This document shows positions 36,842 through 42,331 of a DNA stretch of 42,331 nucleotides, one piece after another (the stretch's first letter is position 1; each line of letters opens with the position of its first letter). The position numbers and the translations under genes were made by a program. The notes beneath the pieces are model-generated. The model saw nothing but the letters and a program-made list of their open reading frames with translations. It was not told the DNA's origin and did no database searches. The stretch lies in NCBI GenBank assembly GCA_014237925.1, contig JABACB010000004.1:7572-49902 (forward strand), in the 5' to 3' direction. Source of the stretch: Alphaproteobacteria bacterium. GTDB lineage: Bacteria > Pseudomonadota > Alphaproteobacteria > JABAAW01.

Positions 36842-38295
36842 GGCGTATGGGAGGCGTTGCGGTTGGCACGTTCGCAAAGCGCGAGCGCCGAGCGTGCGCG
36901 GCGGTTGATGGGAAAATCGCGCGTCTTCGTCCATCCGCCGAGCCCCGGCAGAAAGGCTACATGTCCTTTCCCTCGTGCTGCTGTTTTCAACAGGCGCAAG
37001 GCGAGAGCGAGGAAGACGCGGTAGAGCCGAGGGTAGGCAAACAAGAAGCGCAGGCACAGACAACCGAGTTTTGTCTTCCATCCGCCGATGCTTTCGGGAC
37101 GCTCGAAGTGGCGATTGCGCAGCTTTCGCATCAAGGAGGTGAGCGGAATGCCGACCGGACAAACCTCGACGCAACGTCCGCAAAAGGACGAGGCGTGCGG
37201 CAAGGCAGCGACCCTTCGCTTCAAGCGCGCGTCTGTTCCTGCCTCTGCGAGCAAGGGGGAGAGAACTTTGCCCATCGGTCCGCTGTAGACCCATCCGTAG
37301 GCGTGTCCGCCCACCTTAGTGTAGACGGGACAATGGTTCAGGCAAGCGCCGCAACGGATGCAACGCAGCATGTCGTGCCAGGCTCCTCCGTGCATGGCGC
37401 TGCGTCCGTTGTCGAGCAACACGACATGCGTGTCCTTGTGCGCGTCTCCTGTTCCGCCGTAGAGACTGACATAGGTTCCCAAGCTCTGTCCCGTCGCACT
37501 GCGCGCAAGCACGCGCAAGACAGCCGCCGCGTCTCTGTCGTTCGCAACGATGCGCTCGATGCCCGCCAGCACGATGTGTCGCTGTGCCATCACGGCGCTC
37601 AAGTCGCCGTTGCCCTCGTTGGTCAGCAGCAGTGCCGCGCCGCGCTCGGCGATCAGCATGTTGGCACCGGTGATGCCTATCTCGGCGTGCAGAAATTTTT
37701 GACGAATGACGCGCCGTGCCTCCTCCACCAACGCTTGGCTCGAACGCACGCGATTTTGGGAAGACTCCCCCCCCTTGCCGCCGTGATGATGGCGAAACAG
37801 CGCGTCGATCTGCGCGCGCGTCTTGTGGACGGCGGGCGCGATGATGTGGCTGGGAATCTCTTCGGCGAGCTGTACGATGTATTCACCCAAGTCGGTCTCG
37901 ATGACTTCCGCACTAGTGCGCGATAGGGCTTTGTTGAGCTCGATCTCTTCGGACGCCATGGACTTGCCCTTGACGATGCGCCGCTTGCCCGCGCACAACG
38001 CCAACACCGTCTCGCGTGCTTGCTCTGCTGTCTCTGCCCAATGGACGCTCACGCCTTGCGCGCGCGCTCTTTCTTCGAACAGCAGCAACAAATCCGCCAT
38101 GCCATCGACGGCACGCGTTCGCGCTTGCTGAGCCGCATCGGTCAAGGCGCGAGCGTTTTCCAAGGAGGCGAAAGCCCTGCTGCGAGTTGTAAGAAATCCC
38201 GCGCCCGCCTTGTCGAGCGCGGCGCGCAACGAAGGATTCTGCAACGCTTCTGCAGCGGCGTCGTGAAAGCTCTTGGTAGAGGACACGCTTCTCAC
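36838..38295 (-). CDS. lutB: LutB/YkgF-family iron-sulfur protein (LUD and 4Fe-4S domains)
   Basis: Central subunit of the LutABC lactate oxidase. 485 residues. The N-terminal LUD domain includes VKGKSMASEEIELNKAL, the ETDLGEYIVQLAEE segment, GITGANMLIAERGA and TNEGNGDL. Two ferredoxin motifs follow, CIRCGACLNHCPVY and CGRCVEVCPVGIP, and a hydrophobic C-terminal region. A loop (HHHGGKGGESS) carries an eight-C run on the forward strand (37767-37774). GTG at 38295 overlaps the lutA stop by 4 nt; another GTG three codons later (38286) is an alternative. Confidence 0.93.
   Translation of the reverse strand: MRSVSSTKSFHDAAAEALQNPSLRAALDKAGAGFLTTRSRAFASLENARALTDAAQQARTRAVDGMADLLLLFEERARAQGVSVHWAETAEQARETVLALCAGKRRIVKGKSMASEEIELNKALSRTSAEVIETDLGEYIVQLAEEIPSHIIAPAVHKTRAQIDALFRHHHGGKGGESSQNRVRSSQALVEEARRVIRQKFLHAEIGITGANMLIAERGAALLLTNEGNGDLSAVMAQRHIVLAGIERIVANDRDAAAVLRVLARSATGQSLGTYVSLYGGTGDAHKDTHVVLLDNGRSAMHGGAWHDMLRCIRCGACLNHCPVYTKVGGHAYGWVYSGPMGKVLSPLLAEAGTDARLKRRVAALPHASSFCGRCVEVCPVGIPLTSLMRKLRNRHFERPESIGGWKTKLGCLCLRFLFAYPRLYRVFLALALRLLKTAARGKGHVAFLPGLGGWTKTRDFPINRRARSALALCERANRNASHTP
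37767..37774. repeat. C8 homopolymer (G8 on coding strand) in lutB
   Basis: Eight C on the plus strand, coding Gly-Gly-Glu on the minus strand in the LUD domain of LutB. Confidence 0.85.
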
Positions 38296-39119
38296 GCGCC
38301 AATCGGAAGAAGCTCTTGAGGCAGAGCATCTCGATGCGGGGACTCTTGTTCGACCAGCAACTCTGCAATATGAAAGAACGAGAGGGGTAGCGTGCGCCTT
38401 CGTGCGCGTCCGGCGAGATGCAGCAGGCAGCCGAGGTCGCAGCTGGAGACGACCTTCGCGCCGCTCTGTTCCAATCTCGCCAGCTTGTCGTCCGCCATGC
38501 TGGTCGAGACGGCGCTGTTGGCGACCGAGAACTTGCCGCCGAACCCGCAACAGACTTCTCGCTCACGAGCTTCGTGCAGACGGAAGCCGTACCTTGCCAG
38601 CAGGCTGCGTGCGCAAGCGGCGCTGCCGTTGCATTCGCGCAGGCACGAACAGCTGTCGTGCCAAGTGAGGGGCGGCGGATCCTTCAGCGATGCGTGAGAA
38701 GAACCTTGAGAAGAATTTCGAGAAGAATCTTTTCGAGGAAGATGGAGGTGCAAGAATTCGGTGAGCTCCCAGCTTTTTTTGGCGCATGCCTCAGCTCGTC
38801 GTGCGTGCGGCGTTCCTGCCAGCAGGTGCGGATAGTGACGCTTCAGCATGCCTGCGCACGAGCCCGAAGGCACGACGACGGCTTGGAAGGGTTCGAAAAG
38901 GTCGATCACGCGCAAAGCTTGCAACGCAGCCCCTTTCCGATCGCCTGCGTTGTAGAGGATTTGTCCGCAACAGGTCTGTCGTTTCGGCAGCGCAGGAGGC
39001 TTGTTGTCGGGGTTGGCGCGTGTAAGCAGCGTACAGGTTGCCAACACCGTCTGCGGACGCAGGGCATCGGCGAGGCAGGTCGCAAGCACGGCGACCTTCG
39101 AGGGAGTTTCTTCTGTCAT
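38292..39119 (-). CDS. lutA: LutA/YkgE-family heterodisulfide-reductase-like subunit
   Basis: First subunit of the LutABC lactate oxidase; its two CCG domains bind Fe-S clusters. 275 residues, slightly above the usual 240-250. First CCG domain: [14 protein letters not shown] and [12 protein letters not shown]; second: [10 protein letters not shown], then [18 protein letters not shown] and [11 protein letters not shown]. Between them, residues 131-142 hold Ser-rich units from a 12-bp array. ATG at 39119 overlaps the cobT stop by 4 nt. Confidence 0.92.
   Translation of the reverse strand: MTEETPSKVAVLATCLADALRPQTVLATCTLLTRANPDNKPPALPKRQTCCGQILYNAGDRKGAALQALRVIDLFEPFQAVVVPSGSCAGMLKRHYPHLLAGTPHARRAEACAKKSWELTEFLHLHLPRKDSSRNSSQGSSHASLKDPPPLTWHDSCSCLRECNGSAACARSLLARYGFRLHEAREREVCCGFGGKFSVANSAVSTSMADDKLARLEQSGAKVVSSCDLGCLLHLAGRARRRTLPLSFFHIAELLVEQESPHRDALPQELLPIGA
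38693..38728. repeat. Three 12-bp units in lutA
   Basis: YKYGAGAAGAAY-type units at 38693-38704, 38705-38716 and 38717-38728, coding Ser-Ser-x-x units on the minus strand in the linker between the two CCG domains. Confidence 0.8.
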
Positions 39120-41128
39120 GCTTGCGCTTTGTTTTTGTTTTGCATTTTGTTTTTGGTTCTGTCGCGTTCGAAGAGTTCTCCGAGTTCTAAGGTCATGGCT
39201 TCGGCGAGGTCTTCGGCGTCTCCCAGCGTGACGGCACGGCGGTAGTAACGAGCGACGTCGTGTCCGATTCCGATTGCGGAAAGCTCTATCTGCCCTCGTT
39301 CTTCGATGCGCTGGATGACCGCCTTCAGATGGCTCTCCAGATAGTGCGAAGGATTGACCGACAGCGTCGAATCGTCGACGGGCGCGCCGTCCGAGATGAC
39401 CATGAGAATTTTGCGCTGCTCGGCTCTGCGCACGAGCCTCTGCTCTGCCCACAGCAGCGCTTCGCCGTCGATGTTTTCTTTGAGCAAGCCCTCTTTCAGC
39501 ATGAGAGCGAAGAGATGTTTCGTGCGTCGATAGGATTCGTCGGCATCCTTGTAGACGATGTAGCGCAGATCGTTGAGCCTGCCCGGTAGCTTCGGTTTTC
39601 CCGCCGACAACCACTTTTGACGAGCTTGCCCCCCCTTCCACTCTTTCGTGGTGAAGCCTAAAACCTCGCACTTGACACCGCAGCGTTCCAGCGTGCGCGC
39701 CAAAATGTCGGCGCTCATGGCAGCCAGCATCACCGGTCTGCCGCGCATCGAGCCGGAGTTGTCCAGCAGCAAGGAGACGACCGTATCCTTGAAGTCGCTC
39801 TCGCTCTCGCGCTTGAAGGCGAGCGGCGCGCTGGGATCGACGACGATGCGCGTCAGACGCGCTGCGTCCAAAACGCCTTCCTCGCAATCGAACTCCCAGC
39901 GCATGCGCTGGCGCGCAGAAAGCTTGCGCTGAAGACGATTGGCAAAACGTGCCGCAGAAGCTTGGACAGGACGTAGGCTCTTGTCCAGCGTGCGGCGCAG
40001 ATGTTGCGTCTCCTCCTCGTCTTCGGCAACCTCGCGCGCATGTTCGCAAACATCGAAGGCGTTCGTAAAAACGCGGTAGCCGAAGTCTTCGTCCGAAGCG
40101 AACAACTTGTCGCCGGGGCGGCTCGACTGCTCCGCCGTCTCTTCGCCCGCTTGCGACAAACCGAAAAGCCCCAGCATGTCCTCCGCCGAATCGTCGTTTG
40201 CAACAGGCGCTTCCTCTTCCTCTTGCTCCGTCTGTTCGTTCGGCGCGCTTTGCGGCGAGCTCTCCTCGTCGGGGCTTTCGGCATCGCTCTTCTCCTCCGT
40301 CTCTGTACGCTCGTCGCTCTCCGCCTCGCCCTCAAGGCTCGCTTGCACCGCCGCCAGCAGCGTTTCGATGCACCCTGTTGCACGCCGTGCGTAAGCTTCT
40401 TGCTCTGCGAAAGGTGCGTTCTCCCAAAACTCGGCGAGCGGCTTTCCCAGCCGCTCGCGCCAAGTCTCGCTCAGCGCTGCTGCAGCGCGCGTGTGCGGCA
40501 CTGCCAAGCCCGCCTGCTCGCGCAACAACAGGCGCAGGGCAGCCGCAAAATGAGGAGGAGAAAAACCGCTCTGCGAAAGCGGCGCGTCTTCTAGCAGACG
40601 GCTTTCGCCCGCAGCGAAGAGCTGTTGGAAGCGCGCGCCCAAATTGCGCTTGACGCCATCGCGCGCAAGCCCTCCCAAATGTTCCAGTCGCAAGTCCTCG
40701 AAGATGTCTAACAATCGCCTCGCGTGCGAGTCGCTCGATGTGCTTTTCGCAAACAAGGCTGCGTTGTGCAGGGTTGCATTATGCAAGGTTGTATTGTGCA
40801 GGGTTGCATTGTGATAGCGCCTTTTGACGGCGCAACAATCGGCTACCCCGCGCCAGGAGGAGAGAGTTTCCTTTCGGCTCTCGTCGTTGCGTTCGTCTTC
40901 GTATTTTCCTTCGTGTTTTTTGGGGGGGGGCAAGGGGAGGGTGCATGTGTCGCCCTCGACGAGGGGTTCGCCGTTGCGCACATACAGCACCTTGAGTGCA
41001 GGCTGGGAGGCTTCTTGACAGAGCGCACGGAAAGCCGCTGCGGACGCACGTGCGTCAAAGTCTGCGTTGCGTTCGCCTTGGAATTTGTCTTGGCGTTCGT
41101 TTTGGCGTTCGTCTTTATTGGGCGGCAT
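39116..41128 (-). CDS. cobT: Aerobic cobaltochelatase subunit CobT
   Basis: With CobS and CobN, inserts cobalt into hydrogenobyrinate a,c-diamide. 670 residues against about 630. A central acidic region (about residues 265-320) is followed by the VWA domain with the MIDAS motif [13 protein letters not shown] near 453-465 and [29 protein letters not shown] is a strong family block. An N-terminal insert (about residues 106-125) of NATLH-type units comes from a 15-bp array, and the start region has [10 protein letters not shown]-like low complexity. A C9 run followed by A6 on the coding strand gives PPPKK near residue 67-71. ATG at 41128 is preferred to the GTG at 41137; it overlaps cobS by 14 nt. 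Confidence 0.93.
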   Translation of the reverse strand: MPPNKDERQNERQDKFQGERNADFDARASAAAFRALCQEASQPALKVLYVRNGEPLVEGDTCTLPLPPPKKHEGKYEDERNDESRKETLSSWRGVADCCAVKRRYHNATLHNTTLHNATLHNAALFAKSTSSDSHARRLLDIFEDLRLEHLGGLARDGVKRNLGARFQQLFAAGESRLLEDAPLSQSGFSPPHFAAALRLLLREQAGLAVPHTRAAAALSETWRERLGKPLAEFWENAPFAEQEAYARRATGCIETLLAAVQASLEGEAESDERTETEEKSDAESPDEESSPQSAPNEQTEQEEEEAPVANDDSAEDMLGLFGLSQAGEETAEQSSRPGDKLFASDEDFGYRVFTNAFDVCEHAREVAEDEEETQHLRRTLDKSLRPVQASAARFANRLQRKLSARQRMRWEFDCEEGVLDAARLTRIVVDPSAPLAFKRESESDFKDTVVSLLLDNSGSMRGRPVMLAAMSADILARTLERCGVKCEVLGFTTKEWKGGQARQKWLSAGKPKLPGRLNDLRYIVYKDADESYRRTKHLFALMLKEGLLKENIDGEALLWAEQRLVRRAEQRKILMVISDGAPVDDSTLSVNPSHYLESHLKAVIQRIEERGQIELSAIGIGHDVARYYRRAVTLGDAEDLAEAMTLELGELFERDRTKNKMQNKNKAQA
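40761..40820. repeat. Four 15-bp units in cobT
   Basis: GCATTGTGCAGGGTT and variants, three clear copies (40761-40805) and a diverged fourth, coding Asn-Ala/Thr-Thr-Leu-His on the minus strand. Confidence 0.9.
40922..40930. repeat. G9 homopolymer in cobT, next to T6
   Basis: On the coding strand this is C9 followed by A6, near codon 67. It is a likely site for replication or transcription slippage. Confidence 0.9.
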
Positions 41129-42140
41129 CGGCGACACTCTCTTCGGTCTTGTAGGGTTTCGCCTCCGTCGGGTCGCGGTCGAAACAGCGTTGGTAGTACT
41201 CGCGAAAAAGCTCTTTCTCCGCCTCGTCGCACTTGTTGAGGAAGGTCAGTCGAAAGGCGAGGTCGATATCGTCGAAGATGAGAAAGTTCTCCGCCCAGCC
41301 GATGACGGTGCGCGGCGACATCACGGTAGTGACATCGCCGGCTTGGAAGCCTCGTCGCGACATGTCAGCCATCCGCACCATGCGCTGTACTTGCGCCTTG
41401 TCGCAGGCAGGCACTTTCGCTCGCACGACCGCCACCTCTTCTTCGAAGGACAGATAGTTGAGCACCGTCATGATGTGCCATCGGTCGATCTGTCCTTGGT
41501 TGATCTGCTGCGTGCCTTGGTAGAGTCCGGTCGTATCGCCCAGTCCTACGGTGTTGGCGGTGGCGAACAGGCGAAAGTAGGGGTGCGGCTTCAGGATTCG
41601 GCTTTGGTCGAGCAGGGTGAGCCTTCCCTCCACCTCCAGCACACGCTGTATGACGAACATGACATCGGGTCTGCCTGCGTCATACTCGTCGAAGCACAAG
41701 GCGACGGGTCGTTGGATCGCCCACGACAGAATCCCTTCTTGGAAGGCGGTTGTCTGCTTGCCATCTTCGAGAACGATCGTATCCTTGCCGATCAGATCGA
41801 TACGGCTGATATGACTGTCGAGATTGATGCGCACGCAGGGATAGTTCAGCCGTGCAGCAACCTGTTCGACGTGCGTCGACTTGCCCGTGCCGTGGAAGCC
41901 TTGCAGCAGGACGCGACGGTTGTGAAGAAATCCTGCGAGGATAGCGAGCGTCGTCGCCTCGTCGAAACGATACGAAGGATCGCGCGGCGGCGTGTGCGCA
42001 GAGGGCTCCGAGAAACCCGGAACCTGCCAGTCCGTCTCGATGCCGAAGAGCGCACGCGACGAGAAGGTCGTGTTCGGCTTCTCGGCAAACAGTTCCGACT
42101 CGGAGCCCTTCAAATCCACAGCATCCACGGCGGCGCTCAC
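41115..42140 (-). CDS. cobS: Aerobic cobaltochelatase subunit CobS (AAA+ ATPase)
   Basis: MoxR-like AAA+ ATPase that powers cobalt insertion together with CobT. 341 residues. Walker [10 protein letters not shown] at 81-89, Walker [14 protein letters not shown] near 147-159, sensor region [19 protein letters not shown] followed by INQGQIDRW, and the early [16 protein letters not shown] block are all typical. GTG at 42140 is chosen: it overlaps the stop of the upstream J-domain gene by 4 nt, and GGAGGGAG lies just before it. An in-frame ATG at 42185 would extend 45 nt into that gene and is less likely. Confidence 0.94.
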   Translation of the reverse strand: MSAAVDAVDLKGSESELFAEKPNTTFSSRALFGIETDWQVPGFSEPSAHTPPRDPSYRFDEATTLAILAGFLHNRRVLLQGFHGTGKSTHVEQVAARLNYPCVRINLDSHISRIDLIGKDTIVLEDGKQTTAFQEGILSWAIQRPVALCFDEYDAGRPDVMFVIQRVLEVEGRLTLLDQSRILKPHPYFRLFATANTVGLGDTTGLYQGTQQINQGQIDRWHIMTVLNYLSFEEEVAVVRAKVPACDKAQVQRMVRMADMSRRGFQAGDVTTVMSPRTVIGWAENFLIFDDIDLAFRLTFLNKCDEAEKELFREYYQRCFDRDPTEAKPYKTEESVADAAQ

Positions 42141-42331
42141 GCCTCCCTCCGCATCGCAGGCTCGTGCTGCGGCACTTCCTGCCACAACTCTTGCAGAAGC
42201 GCATAGGCTGCGTTGATCCGTTTGAACCCTTCCTGCCGTTCCTTTTGGCGCGCCTCGCCTGTGGGCTCCGTGTCTGTGTCCGTGTTTTGCTGGGCGAGGT
42301 GCTGGTCTGGGTGATGCGTCTTGGCAAGCGC
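42137..42331 (-). CDS. J-domain (DnaJ-like) protein, partial at window edge
   Basis: Last 64 codons of a gene that begins beyond the window. The sequence has the J-domain HPD tripeptide (ALAKTHHPDQH) followed by a linker with Asp/Thr/Glu and the helix FKRINAAYALLQELW, which is the usual J-domain helix III pattern. It ends 10 or so residues after that helix, so the J domain is C-terminal. A J-domain gene directly before cobS is common in alphaproteobacteria. Its role is unknown; it may recruit Hsp70 to chelatase assembly. The frame is closed by TGA at 42137-42139, within the GTGA overlap with cobS. Confidence 0.85.
   Translation of the reverse strand, partial: ALAKTHHPDQHLAQQNTDTDTEPTGEARQKERQEGFKRINAAYALLQELWQEVPQHEPAMRREA

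Noticed and set aside
38292-40049. 585-codon minus-strand frame over lutA and part of cobT
   Set aside because: Only the part after 39119 matches LutA; the upstream part is an out-of-frame reading of cobT.

Overview
The window reads as one stretch of an alphaproteobacterial chromosome. It carries a complete nuoA-N operon followed by birA, coaX and rnj, a COQ9-family protein, the aerobic-type cobaltochelatase subunits CobS and CobT, and an HemF with a short alphaproteobacterial-style C-terminus. Coding density is very high, the DNA is GC-rich, GTG and TTG starts are common, and many neighbours overlap by 4 nt (GTGA or ATGA). I do not assign a genus. I found no rRNA, tRNA, CRISPR array, insertion sequence, integrase or prophage gene.

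Layout. (1) 1-2359: partial nth and a COQ9-family gene on the minus strand, divergent from a FemAB/GNAT-like gene. (2) 2368-20112, minus strand: all fourteen complex I subunits in the order nuoABCDEFGHIJKLMN, then birA, coaX and rnj. (3) 20216-24015, plus strand: hemF, acetoacetyl-CoA synthetase and sufE. (4) 24055-26986, minus strand: a small secreted protein, an RluD-like pseudouridine synthase and an M48 peptidase with a helical repeat region. (5) 27268-29391, plus strand: fliI and fliJ. (6) 29768-32492, minus strand: a flavin disulfide oxidoreductase and an aspartate-type aminotransferase. (7) 32590-35014, plus strand: a histidine phosphatase (CobC-like), cobU/cobP and cobW. (8) 35132-42331, minus strand: a J-domain protein (partial), cobS, cobT, lutA, lutB and lutC in a chain of overlapping genes, then a 3-hydroxybutyrate dehydrogenase.

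The functions fit an aerobic, flagellated heterotroph. Complex I, with COQ9 supporting ubiquinone, feeds respiration. LutABC oxidises lactate. 3-Hydroxybutyrate dehydrogenase and acetoacetyl-CoA synthetase together would turn 3-hydroxybutyrate into acetoacetyl-CoA. CobS, CobT, CobU and CobW belong to cobalamin synthesis and cobalt handling.

The main anomaly is not a gene. Short tandem arrays (units of 9, 12, 15 or 24 bp inside genes; 11 and 14 bp at a gene end or between genes) are scattered through otherwise ordinary genes: nuoE, the nuoF end, hemF (two arrays), acetoacetyl-CoA synthetase, sufE, fliI (two arrays), fliJ, the oxidoreductase, lutA, lutC and cobT. They lie at termini or linkers and lengthen the proteins beyond family norms. 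One 15-bp array runs across the acetoacetyl-CoA synthetase/sufE boundary, and a single 16-bp unit lets both genes read the repeat in the same phase. There are also seven 8-9 nt G/C homopolymers, five of them inside conserved genes. I consider this repeat expansion the most unusual feature of the window.
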